Source: Archaeoglobaceae archaeon (GTDB lineage: Archaea; Halobacteriota; Archaeoglobi; Archaeoglobales; Archaeoglobaceae). From it: a DNA stretch of 37,562 bases. Where the stretch lies: positions 1-37,562 of the forward strand of contig JAMOMT010000106.1 in NCBI GenBank assembly GCA_027066965.1. Reading direction: 5' to 3'. Under the pieces are notes generated by a model that did not search any database, was not told the origin of the DNA, and worked only from the letters and a program-made list of their open reading frames with translations. A program made the translations under genes and the position numbers. Below, in pieces: positions 29,132 through 37,330 of the stretch (position 1 is its first letter; each line of letters opens with the position of its first letter).

Positions 29132-31231
29132 TCACTTAACCGCAAGCCTGTAGTAACCATCCCTTGGGGAGTATATGTCTCCAACTTCCTTCATCTTCCT
29201 TAAAAGCTCCCTCGTCTTCGCCGGCTCTATCCCCTCCTCCTCTGCTGCTCTAAGGATTTCCTCCTCCGGAGCTCCCTTCTCATAGCTCGCTTCAAGCTCC
29301 TCTATTATCCTTTTGAGAATAAATATCCTATCTCTTTGAGACTTGGAAGTGCCAGTAAACGCGTAGTCTATGTCTATCTCACCCGTCTCCGGATCAACGG
29401 CTATCTGTTCGAGGCTGTGTCTTATTATCCCAATAACTCTTTCCACATCTTCTCTCTCTATGACGTCACTTAACCTCAGCCTCGCAGAAGCCTCTGCAAG
29501 TCTTATCAGAGCCTCAAGCTGCCTTGCAGTGACTGGTACTGCGGAGTTCTCCTTGGCCCTCGACCTCAGACTCAAATAGAAGTCCATTATCCTCTCCTTC
29601 GCCTCCTCGCTCAGTACTGGAAAGACTGTTCTCTTCGCGTACGCTATGTACTTCCTCAACAGCTCCGGCTCTATTGCGGGAACTATCTCCGCTATTTCGG
29701 ACTCCCTAGTCAGCTCCTCCTTCGTGTACTCAGCAGATGCAATGTTCCTGAGCTTCTCGAACTTCTCACCTATCTCGTGAGTCTTGAGTATGTGCTCCGC
29801 AAGTTTTCTATCCCTAACTTCATCCGGATCGTCAGTCAGCACGAATATCAGGTCGAAACGGGAGAGGAGAGTTGGAGACAAGTCTATCTGCTCTGCTATC
29901 GGAGTGTATCTGTCAAATCTACCGTATTTGGGGTTTGCGGCTCCCAAGAGAGCACACCTTGCCCTTAAAACTGCATTAATACCAGCTTTGGCAACGCTTA
30001 CCGTCTGCTGCTCCATAGCCTCGTGCAAAGCCGAGCGATCCTCGCTTCTCATCTTATCTATCTCGTCAACCAGAGCTATACCCTTGTCAGCTAAAACCAA
30101 AGCTCCAGCCTCGAGTGTCCACCTACCATCGAATTCGTCTCTCGTCGCTGTTGCTGTCAGACCGGCAGTCGTCGTTCCCTTTCCTGTTGTATAGACGCTC
30201 CTCGGAGCTATCCTGTGAACGTATCTGAGAATCTGAGACTTCGCAACTCCCGGATCTCCAACCAGCAAAACATGTATATCCCCTCTGATCTCCGTTCCAT
30301 CCGGCAACTTCTTGGGCACCCCTCCAAAGAGTTGGAGAGCTATTGCCAGCTTTATGTCCTCGTGCCCGTATATGGAGGGGGCTATTGAGGCAACTATCTT
30401 GTCGTATATTCTCTCATCCTCAGCAAGCTCGAGTATCCTCTTCTTATCCTCTTCGGTTATCTCAAACTCCTCGTACTCCTGCTCGAGAACTTCTATGGAG
30501 TTTCCCTCTATATGCAGATCCATGTGCTGGAGCTGCTTCGCTCCAGCCTTCCTCGGCTTAGCCCTGACTATCCCGTTTATTATCACCCTGTCTCCTGGAT
30601 TTACTTTACCAGTCAAGTCTCCTTCGAGCATCACATCTATTTGCTGGGGCTGCTCACCTCCCCTTAGGTTCTCGGGATACTCCTGAATCCTTATTCTCTG
30701 GCTGTCAACGGTCGTGCTCTCTTCTGGGAGGAATATGAAACGCTTGTTCTTGCAGGCAGGGCACTCGTATGGTTGTTTCAGCACATTCTCGTCTTCCTGT
30801 TGAACGTATACAACCTTTCCACACTTACTGCAAGCAAAAGCCGCAGTTACGACCCTTGGCCTTACTTCTGTCACCTTTCTAACTATTCCCTCTATAGCAA
30901 GAAATCTCGCAATGTGCTCACTCCTAAGGTCCCTTATCAGCACTCTCCTCGATGTAGGGAGGTTGAAGAACCTGACCTCGCAGCCTTCAAGGTTAACGTC
31001 ATGAATGTTCTCAGTTAATGCAAGACCGTCTCTCGCGTGAGATAGGACTCTATCCGGGAAGGAGAGCAACTCTTCTCCGAGCCTACCCTCCCTGTATATT
31101 GAGAGGTCCTTGAGAAAGTCAACGTAAAGGGATCTCTCTCCACCGTACTCAACAGCATCAGCTAATCTGTTTAGCTCATCTCTGTAGTACGTTTCAAAGA
31201 ACTCTTTCCACACTTGCGGGGAACTTAGCAT
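29132..31231 (-). CDS. mcm: Replicative helicase MCM
   Basis: A 699-residue replicative 3'-5' DNA helicase. The N-terminal domain has a Cys4 zinc element (Cys134, Cys137, Cys157, Cys160); the AAA+ core has Walker A GDPGVAKS (325-332), Walker B GIALVDEID (384-392), KAGINAVLRARCALLGAANP around sensor 1, and the Arg-finger LLSRFDL. The C-terminal ~75 residues form the winged helix. No intein interrupts it. A TATA-like GGTATAAAC at 31251-31260 (minus-strand GTTTATACC) is about 24 nt before the ATG. T-runs after the stop (29100-29131) suit termination. Confidence 0.97.
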   Translation of the reverse strand: MLSSPQVWKEFFETYYRDELNRLADAVEYGGERSLYVDFLKDLSIYREGRLGEELLSFPDRVLSHARDGLALTENIHDVNLEGCEVRFFNLPTSRRVLIRDLRSEHIARFLAIEGIVRKVTEVRPRVVTAAFACSKCGKVVYVQQEDENVLKQPYECPACKNKRFIFLPEESTTVDSQRIRIQEYPENLRGGEQPQQIDVMLEGDLTGKVNPGDRVIINGIVRAKPRKAGAKQLQHMDLHIEGNSIEVLEQEYEEFEITEEDKKRILELAEDERIYDKIVASIAPSIYGHEDIKLAIALQLFGGVPKKLPDGTEIRGDIHVLLVGDPGVAKSQILRYVHRIAPRSVYTTGKGTTTAGLTATATRDEFDGRWTLEAGALVLADKGIALVDEIDKMRSEDRSALHEAMEQQTVSVAKAGINAVLRARCALLGAANPKYGRFDRYTPIAEQIDLSPTLLSRFDLIFVLTDDPDEVRDRKLAEHILKTHEIGEKFEKLRNIASAEYTKEELTRESEIAEIVPAIEPELLRKYIAYAKRTVFPVLSEEAKERIMDFYLSLRSRAKENSAVPVTARQLEALIRLAEASARLRLSDVIEREDVERVIGIIRHSLEQIAVDPETGEIDIDYAFTGTSKSQRDRIFILKRIIEELEASYEKGAPEEEILRAAEEEGIEPAKTRELLRKMKEVGDIYSPRDGYYRLAVK

Positions 31232-31264
31232 CGTCCAAGAGTTGGAGGGCTGGTATAAACCTTG

Positions 31265-31625
31265 TTTGGTTCAACTTTATTGTATTTTGGTTGCATTTAA
31301 TTAATTGAAACTGTGGAAAACAATAAAAATTACAACATTTAGTGCAGTATATTAAAGTACGTTGTATAATTTGTAGAAGAATCGTAAAGAATAGAAAGAA
31401 TAAAGACGAACTAGTGGAGATTAAGAGACGATTATAAAAACTAAATAGGAAACTGGTAATAATATTCTTCGCTACATCGGAGCATCGGATTTAGAGAAAA
31501 CGGCAATAAATTTAGCAAGAGCAGCGTAAATCTTATATAGTACGTTATCTGGCAGTTTTGGTATTTATCTATAAGTAACAACAATTTATCATAACCATAG
31601 CTAAATCCCCAAAACACTACGAAAA
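31265..31625. other. AT-rich intergenic region with no gene recognised
   Basis: About 360 bases between the mcm promoter and the SPOUT gene promoter are strongly AT-rich. I see no tRNA, CRISPR unit or convincing open frame. A minus-strand frame at 31441-31664 is hydrophobic but lacks support. The octamer AGTACGTT occurs twice (about 31356 and 31540). The plus-strand box CTATAAAC (31629-31636) serves the next gene. Confidence 0.4.
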
Positions 31626-31660
31626 ACGCTATAAACAGGCGTGTTTTCCAACCCGAAGCC

Positions 31661-32677
31661 ATGCCCAGAAAGTTCATCGTCAAAACCCCACTCAACATGG
31701 AGTACATAGCGGCGTCTCACCTCATGGACAACGGCGTCAAAGTTGTAGAGGTAAGACCTTCAGGCTTCTTCGGTCTCCTGATAGCTGAAAGTGATGACGA
31801 AGAAAAATTGAATGTTCCGGAAGTAGAGAATATTATCCCAGTAGTGGAAGAGTGCGACGCCGAAATAGAGAGCATCTTATCCAAAGCTGACGCAGTTGCA
31901 GAAAAGATGAAAGGGATAGGGGCGAGAACTTTTGACGTAAAGGCGAGAGTCAGGGGTAGAAAATCGTTCAGAAACAGAGATGTTACCTCGACTCTCTCCA
32001 GCAGGCTTCTGGAGTTCGGCTTCACTCAGGATTGGATAGAACCAGACGTAACCGTATGCGTCGAGGTTATCGGAAATAGGGCTTACATCGGCATGATAAG
32101 AGGAGTTCTCGAACACAGGAAGTACCTTGGAAAGGAGGATTCCACGAAACTCTTCGGAAAGGTGAGTATCGTTCAAACTCCCTACCTCGAGAAAAAGGCT
32201 TACGAGTTTGGAGAGGCGATAGGAAGGGCAGCTCAGGCTTTTGAGGTCAAGGAGCTTGTAATCGCTCCGTGCGGTTATGTAAATGCGTTCGAGCTCGAGC
32301 AGTTTATAAAAGGCGTAAGGGTGGGGCAGAAGAGTAGACTTGAAGTGCAGAAGAGAGCTTACTCAAGGGACGTGAGAGAGACGGCCGTTTTGCTGCACGA
32401 CCTCTACCAGTGTGTCAGGGACAAGAGGAGAAAGAGGAACCTGATAATAGTAACGGATCCCGCCGGGGTTTCTGTGAGCGAGGTCCACAACGAACTTACT
32501 GGAAAGATAAAGAGGTGCGACGAGATAGTTATATTCGCGGGGAGCAGGCAGGGAATACCTAAGGGTGTTTTCAGGTTTGCTGACTACGTCATAGACCTCG
32601 CACCAAACGTCACTTTCGCAACTGAGCACACAATTCCGGCTATTCTCAGCGTTCTCGCTGAGATGTGGATTTCCTGA
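31661..32677 (+). CDS. THUMP-domain SPOUT-methyltransferase-like RNA-binding protein
   Basis: A 338-residue protein of the COG1818 type. The N-terminal ~150 residues contain a THUMP RNA-binding domain (TFDVKARVRGRKSF, SRLLEFGF, VTVCVEVIGNRAYIGMIRG). The C-terminal ~170 residues resemble the SPOUT_MTase_2 fold (IVTDPAGVSVSEVHNEL, IVIFAGSRQGIPKG, NVTFATEHTIPAILS), the knotted methyltransferase family. A tRNA or rRNA substrate is likely, but the modified position is not known to me. A TATA-like box at 31629-31636 lies ~28 nt before the ATG, again predicting a leaderless message. Confidence 0.8.
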   Translation: MPRKFIVKTPLNMEYIAASHLMDNGVKVVEVRPSGFFGLLIAESDDEEKLNVPEVENIIPVVEECDAEIESILSKADAVAEKMKGIGARTFDVKARVRGRKSFRNRDVTSTLSSRLLEFGFTQDWIEPDVTVCVEVIGNRAYIGMIRGVLEHRKYLGKEDSTKLFGKVSIVQTPYLEKKAYEFGEAIGRAAQAFEVKELVIAPCGYVNAFELEQFIKGVRVGQKSRLEVQKRAYSRDVRETAVLLHDLYQCVRDKRRKRNLIIVTDPAGVSVSEVHNELTGKIKRCDEIVIFAGSRQGIPKGVFRFADYVIDLAPNVTFATEHTIPAILSVLAEMWIS

Positions 32678-32698
32678 GCTCGCTTGGGTTTTAAAAGC

Positions 32699-33013
32699 TC
32701 ATTTAAGTAAACTTACCTTCTCCCCCGTCAAGCTGTCCAGAACGTAGCCATCTTCTATCCAGAAGACTTTGTACGCCTTAACCTTCCTAACAACTTCAAC
32801 TTTCGGATTCCACCAAGAGATGACCGTCAGGTTTCCCCAGCTTTTCGCAGCCTTCATCGCTATTTCCTCAGCCTCATCCTCGTCTATCAATTCTTTCATA
32901 ATCTGTCTGTCTTCGACCTCCCACTCCTCAACTGGGAGTATAGAGTTGCCTCTCTCAACCCCTGCCCTTATGCAATCGACGTAGGCAAAGTACTCCATGA
33001 GCTTGTCCCTCAT
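32699..33013 (-). CDS. Uncharacterised small protein
   Basis: A 104-residue protein from ATG 33013 that I do not recognise. It is mixed alpha/beta: MRDKLMEYFAYVDCIRAGVE, an acidic middle helix with repeated acidic pairs (LIDEDEAEEIAMKAAKSWG), then WWNPKVEVVRKVKAYKVFW and a GYVLDSLTGEKVSLLK end. There is no signal peptide or membrane segment. The frame is open to 33127, but a TATA-like TTTTATATCC near 33055-33064 lies inside that stretch and suggests transcription starting around 33035, favouring the shorter form. It sits between nadC and the SPOUT gene, co-directional with nadC. Confidence 0.45.
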   Translation of the reverse strand: MRDKLMEYFAYVDCIRAGVERGNSILPVEEWEVEDRQIMKELIDEDEAEEIAMKAAKSWGNLTVISWWNPKVEVVRKVKAYKVFWIEDGYVLDSLTGEKVSLLK

Positions 33014-33148
33014 CCCAAGCCTTCTAAACTTAAGTTTCAGGCTATAAGCGATCATAGGATATAAAACAAATTTTCTATTATCAGATTTAAAGTTTGGTCT
33101 AAAAACTCTGACCCACACTTTCGTCAAACTATCACCTACTTCTATCGC

Positions 33149-33988
33149 CTACTTTATAATCCTCATACTAACATCAACTGCTCTTGCCGAGTGAGTTATC
33201 CAGCCAGAGGATATGATGTCAACTCCTACCATGGCATAGCTCTCCGCATTCTCTGGGGTTATCCCTCCAGACGCTTCTACAAGCACATCCCCTACCTCTC
33301 TTATCTTTTTAACCGCCACTTCCACCTCCTTTAAACTCATGTTATCAAGCATGACTATATCAGCTCCTGCAAGGACGGCCTCAACCGCATCTTCCACGCT
33401 CGAAACTTCAACCTCAACCTTCTTCGTAAAAGATGCTTTCTTCGCTTCCTCTACAGCCCTCCTCACGCTTCCAGCTATGGCGATGTGGTTGTCCTTAACA
33501 AGCACGCAGTCGGAGAGACTCATCCTGTGAGTATCTCCACCACCATGAGTAACTGCCACCTTTTCGAAAAGCCTGAAACCAGGAGTAGTTTTTCTCGTGG
33601 CAGCCACTCTAATTCCATAAGGCTCAACTACAGAAACGAGCTTTCTTGTAGCTGTAGCGACCCCACTCATCCTCTGAATTATGTTGAGGGCCGTTCTCTC
33701 CGCAAGAAGTACATCTTTCGCGAGACCTTCAGCCGTCAAAATAATGTCTCCCTTCCCAACCCAGCTGCCGTCTCTTTTCAGGACCTTCGCCTTACACTCG
33801 CAGAGTTCAAAGGTCATTCTGGCGAACTCCACTCCAGAAAGTAGAAAACTCTCCTTTGCAACAACTTCGGCTTCGACAACTACCTCTGGAAAAACAACTG
33901 TACAGTCTCCGTAAAACGCATCCTCTTCTATGAATCTCTTGATGTATTCCTCCACAACGGGTTTTGGGAGAGTTATCGATGCTTTCAC
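33149..33988 (-). CDS. nadC: Quinolinate phosphoribosyltransferase
   Basis: A 279-residue enzyme joining quinolinate to PRPP to form nicotinate mononucleotide. Family blocks are EDAFYGDCTVVFP, ERTALNIIQRMSGVAT, RVAATRKTTPGFRLFEKVAV (substrate-binding Arg and Lys residues), GGGDTHRMSLSDCVLVKDNH, EVEVSSVEDAVEA, DIVMLDNMS and EASGGITPENAESYA. The start is GTG 33988 with GGGGGAT just before it. It is 27 bases after nadX and is the last gene of the nadA-nadX-nadC group. Confidence 0.96.
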   Translation of the reverse strand: MKASITLPKPVVEEYIKRFIEEDAFYGDCTVVFPEVVVEAEVVAKESFLLSGVEFARMTFELCECKAKVLKRDGSWVGKGDIILTAEGLAKDVLLAERTALNIIQRMSGVATATRKLVSVVEPYGIRVAATRKTTPGFRLFEKVAVTHGGGDTHRMSLSDCVLVKDNHIAIAGSVRRAVEEAKKASFTKKVEVEVSSVEDAVEAVLAGADIVMLDNMSLKEVEVAVKKIREVGDVLVEASGGITPENAESYAMVGVDIISSGWITHSARAVDVSMRIIK

Positions 33989-34015
33989 ATCAAATCCCCC
34001 TTCTAATATTAAAGC

Positions 34016-34840
34016 TCAAAGAGTCCCAACCTTAATACTCTCACCAAAAGATTTCAGAAGCCTGACGGCAGAAAGAGCCGCTAAATAGCTCGTCTTGGGG
34101 TTTTTCGGGTGCTTCCTGTTTTTGAAGATAAACTTCATCTCCCCAAACTCCCCCCTGACAAATACCTCGTGAATGTTCTCCTTCACATGGGGGTCAGCAA
34201 ATATCCTTACTTTTGTCTTCTCGAAACCGAGGCAGGCTAAGCTAACGGTCGCTGCTACGTTTACGTTTGCTGGGAATAGGGTCACAGCCTCCTTGGCCGA
34301 CCCTTCGAAGATTAGCGTTCTCTCTCCTATCTCATCAACCTCTACCTCTCTATGTTTTTCGAAGAACGGTGCACCTCTCAAGCTCTCTGGGCTCTTTATA
34401 GTAGTAAGCACAACCTCCTCAGCAACATCCCTCACAGCTTTGAGGGCGTCTATCCCTCCAACAGCTCCAGAAGGGACGAAAATTCTCTTTCCACTTCTCC
34501 CCGCAATTCTCTCCGCTATCTCGACCACCTCAGGATTAGCAAAGGCTCCGACGCTCATCACAAGAAGGTTCGTAAACTCAAGCACTGGAAGGAGTTCTCT
34601 CACAGCAGACTGAGACGCTGCCTCAACCACAACATCAACTCTCCTGCAAATCTCCACGAGTTCTTCAAAACTCTTAAGAGCTCTGGCTCCAGTCACTTTT
34701 GCCAGCTCCTCAGCTTTCTCTGGATTTCTGTCGAAGACAGCTGTTACCTCGTACCCGTCACTACTGAGAGCTATCGTCCTACCTATTGCCCCGCAACCAA
34801 CAATTGCAACTTTCGTTCTATTCATTCCATTCCCGCTCAT
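34016..34840 (-). CDS. nadX: L-aspartate dehydrogenase
   Basis: A 274-residue NAD(P)-dependent dehydrogenase that makes iminoaspartate from aspartate for NAD synthesis, replacing the oxidase NadB. The Rossmann motif VAIVGCGAIGR is near the N-terminus; VDVVVEAASQSAVREL, VPSGAVGGIDALKA, and PANVNVAATVSLA with the HVKENIHEVFV region are typical. The start chosen is ATG 34840, seven bases after GGTGGGTGG; a GTG two codons earlier and an ATG five codons later are alternatives. It lies between nadA and nadC. Confidence 0.94.
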   Translation of the reverse strand: MSGNGMNRTKVAIVGCGAIGRTIALSSDGYEVTAVFDRNPEKAEELAKVTGARALKSFEELVEICRRVDVVVEAASQSAVRELLPVLEFTNLLVMSVGAFANPEVVEIAERIAGRSGKRIFVPSGAVGGIDALKAVRDVAEEVVLTTIKSPESLRGAPFFEKHREVEVDEIGERTLIFEGSAKEAVTLFPANVNVAATVSLACLGFEKTKVRIFADPHVKENIHEVFVRGEFGEMKFIFKNRKHPKNPKTSYLAALSAVRLLKSFGESIKVGTL

Positions 34841-34978
34841 TACCACCCACCTAAATTCTTACACTCTCCACAGTCTTTTGCTTTCCGCTATTCAAAATCA
34901 ACGATCACCCAGACTAATAAACAGATTAACCAACTGACCAAATAAAGCTAAAATAGACATTCAGCGTAAACTCGCGAA

Positions 34979-35920
34979 TCACACTCCAAACATCACCTCT
35001 ATAGCCTTTCTTGCTCTCTCGGCTAAGCTCTCTTCAACTCTAACGACGTTTTTCTCCTCCTTGAGTGCAAGGTAAACTCTCTCGAGCGTGTTTAGTTTCA
35101 TCTCTATGCAGACAGCTTTTCTCAGAGGAACAAACGTCTTCCCCTCTATCTCTGCATTCATCCTTTCCACTAGTCCTACCTCAGTCCCTACTACGAACAG
35201 TTCCGAATCACTCTCAGCTGCATGTCTGTACATTTGGCTGGTTGAGCCGACGAAGTCAGCTTTGAGCTGGACTTCCACATCGCACTCGGGATGGACCATG
35301 ACTTCCGCCTCAGGATACGTTTTTCTCGCTCTCTCCACATCCTCCACCTGAAACATCTTGTGAACATAACAATAACCGTGACTCGGAACGGGTTCGACAT
35401 TTACGCCGCTCACCCTACTCGCAAATGCAGCGAGGTTAGCGTCGGGTCCGAGAAAGCACTTTCCTTTGGTGGCAAACTTCTTCGCTATCTTTGGTGCGTT
35501 TGCAGAGGTGCAGCAAACGTCAGCCTCTGCCTTCACGCTCGCGAGCGTGTTGACGTAGGCGACAAACGGATGGCCGGAGTTTTTCGCATCTCTCACCATC
35601 TCAGGCGTTAGCTGGGAGGCCATTGGACACCTCGCCTCCTTACATGGAATCAGAACTTTCTTGTCCGGATTTACGACTGCCGCAGTTTCCGCCATGAAGT
35701 CAACTCCGCAGAACACTATTATGTTCGCCTCAGTTTTAGAGGCAGCAACTGCGAGCTCCAGACTGTCTCCCTTAAAGTCGGCAACGCTCTGAACGTCAAG
35801 GCTCTGGTAGTTGTGAGCTAGAATTACGGCGTTTTTCTCCTCCTTCAGCCTTTCTATCTTTTTCTTGAGCTCCTCTATCTTTTTCTTATCGTTCAATCTA
35901 CCGGAGATCTCTGAAGACAT
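34979..35920 (-). CDS. nadA: Quinolinate synthase A
   Basis: A 313-residue 4Fe-4S enzyme condensing iminoaspartate with dihydroxyacetone phosphate to quinolinate. The three expected cluster ligands are Cys98 (EARCPMASQ), Cys184 (GYCYVHKMF) and Cys271 (VCIEMKLNTLE), spaced 86 and 87 residues as in characterised enzymes. VILAHNYQ and GSTSQMYRHA are further signatures. ATG 35920 is favoured over the TTG six codons earlier by a TATA-like element at 35943-35956. The gap of ~138 bases to nadX may carry a second promoter. Confidence 0.95.
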   Translation of the reverse strand: MSSEISGRLNDKKKIEELKKKIERLKEEKNAVILAHNYQSLDVQSVADFKGDSLELAVAASKTEANIIVFCGVDFMAETAAVVNPDKKVLIPCKEARCPMASQLTPEMVRDAKNSGHPFVAYVNTLASVKAEADVCCTSANAPKIAKKFATKGKCFLGPDANLAAFASRVSGVNVEPVPSHGYCYVHKMFQVEDVERARKTYPEAEVMVHPECDVEVQLKADFVGSTSQMYRHAAESDSELFVVGTEVGLVERMNAEIEGKTFVPLRKAVCIEMKLNTLERVYLALKEEKNVVRVEESLAERARKAIEVMFGV

Positions 35921-35942
35921 TGTCACTCTAAAGTACAATCGT

Positions 35943-35956
35943 CAAATTAAATTATC
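35943..35956. promoter_or_regulatory. Shared two-way TATA element, nadA and thymidylate-synthase-like gene
   Basis: CAAATTAAATTATC is the only AT-rich box between ATG 35920 (minus) and ATG 35976 (plus). The midpoint of the two starts is 35948, inside the element, so each start lies about 26-30 nt away. One TBP site read in both directions would give two leaderless messages. Confidence 0.5.
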
Positions 35957-35975
35957 TGTGAGCTTAGCGAAATCG

Positions 35976-37316
35976 ATGATTCTAGAAGACTCACCAGAGG
36001 AAGCTTTGAGGAGGCTGGCTGCAAAGATCGTGGAGGAAGGCAAGCCCGTAATGTCGAGATACGGCACAGCGATTCACGCTCCCCCTTCTCTCCTGATAGT
36101 AAGGAAACCCGAATACTTCGGCTCGGACGTGGAGGAGTTCTGGCATACGGAGGGAGAGAGCTACGTTGACAGGACTGAGGAGCTCTTAAACGCTGTAGCT
36201 GCTAAGCTGAAGGCCAGCCCGTTCACGAGGAGGATGTCCGTTCCTCTATGGCTGCCCAGAGATCACCTCTCTAAAACTCCCCCGGCAGTGACAGAGGTCA
36301 GCTTCCTCTACTTCAACAGGAAACTTAACGCAACAGCTTACGTGAGAAGCCTTGACATTGCCGATTACTTCTCTCACGACTTCGACCTCGTAAATTACAT
36401 GCTGGAAAGGGTATGCGAGCTCTCAGGCTTTGAGAAGGGGAGTGTAGGAATGCTCGTCGGCTGCCCCCATGTTTACGAAAGAGACATCGAAAGGGTTGAG
36501 AAGGAGCTTGGTCACTTGAAGGCAAAAGAGGTGTACGGTTCGACAAAAGAGGGAACTCACATAGTTGAGGACTACATCTCCTCAGCTTGGCATTCTGCAG
36601 TCGAAGCGGTTTACAACGGAATGGAGAAGAAAACTGAGTGGGGAAGCGTTTTCAGCAGGCAGGAAAAGTGTCGCTACCTCCCCCGGCTCTTTGTGGAAGT
36701 AAAAAAACCTGGGGAGAACCAAATACACGACAAAGCTCCGTTTTCAAGAGATTACGGAATAAGTTACGCCCACAGCTACGTGATCCATGCAGAGTGCATA
36801 GATAAGCCTGTCTGCACACCCGTTAAAAAAGGGGAGGGAGAAGTTTACACCTACGCAGAGAGAGCGAGGTACTGTGAAGCTGACGACGTTAGAGTGGATC
36901 AGCTTTACGCGTGCATAGAGAAGCTGAGGAAGAACAGGTACGCGAGAGACTGCTACGTCTCGATCTCGAGGCCGTGGGATTTGTTCTGCGACGAGCCTCC
37001 ATGTCTAAGAGGTTACCAGTTCATAGGGCTTCCGAGTAGGAAAGATAGGCAAGAAAGGCAAAGAAGGCTCGCCGGAATATTTTACATGCGCTCGAACGAC
37101 ATCTTTGGTGCTATGCACGCAAACATGTTCGCCTTCGCGATTCTCACATCCTACGTTGCCGAGCTCACGAGCTTTGACAGCTACGTTTACTACCACTTTG
37201 CAAATGATGCACACATATACGCGGATTCGCTGAAAGCAGCTAAAGAAGTTCTGTTCCCGGAAACCCCCAAGCTCTTGGACTCTTTACTACCGGAACAAGA
37301 AAAGATGGAAACTTGA
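35976..37316 (+). CDS. Tandem thymidylate-synthase-like protein with one intact active site
   Basis: A 446-residue protein made of two thymidylate-synthase-like halves. In the second half the catalytic Cys is Cys343 (DEPPCLRGYQF), with Arg372-Ser373 and Asp375 (YMRSND), Asn384 at the pyrimidine-binding position, and His413/Tyr415 (NDAHIY). The first half aligns with the same spacing: Ala104 replaces Cys (TPPAVTEVSF), Arg124-Ser125-Asp127 (VRSLD) and His165/Tyr167 remain, and Asp135 replaces the Asn. Conversely the phosphate-binding Arg pair is kept only in the first half (TRR 84-86; ARD 323-325 in the second), and SRYGT (Arg28) resembles the N-terminal Arg loop. The usual C-terminal KAPVAV-type end is missing. 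The start is ATG 35976 by promoter spacing. It could make dTMP or hydroxymethyl-dCMP, or act on another pyrimidine. Confidence 0.7.
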   Translation: MILEDSPEEALRRLAAKIVEEGKPVMSRYGTAIHAPPSLLIVRKPEYFGSDVEEFWHTEGESYVDRTEELLNAVAAKLKASPFTRRMSVPLWLPRDHLSKTPPAVTEVSFLYFNRKLNATAYVRSLDIADYFSHDFDLVNYMLERVCELSGFEKGSVGMLVGCPHVYERDIERVEKELGHLKAKEVYGSTKEGTHIVEDYISSAWHSAVEAVYNGMEKKTEWGSVFSRQEKCRYLPRLFVEVKKPGENQIHDKAPFSRDYGISYAHSYVIHAECIDKPVCTPVKKGEGEVYTYAERARYCEADDVRVDQLYACIEKLRKNRYARDCYVSISRPWDLFCDEPPCLRGYQFIGLPSRKDRQERQRRLAGIFYMRSNDIFGAMHANMFAFAILTSYVAELTSFDSYVYYHFANDAHIYADSLKAAKEVLFPETPKLLDSLLPEQEKMET

Positions 37317-37330
37317 TGCTACGTCCGACT

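Noticed and set aside
31441..31707. Hydrophobic minus-strand frame that could be a small membrane protein
   Set aside because: It overlaps the start of the THUMP-SPOUT gene, lies in AT-rich sequence where Phe, Leu, Ile and Tyr codons arise by composition, and has no promoter or ribosome site that I can see.
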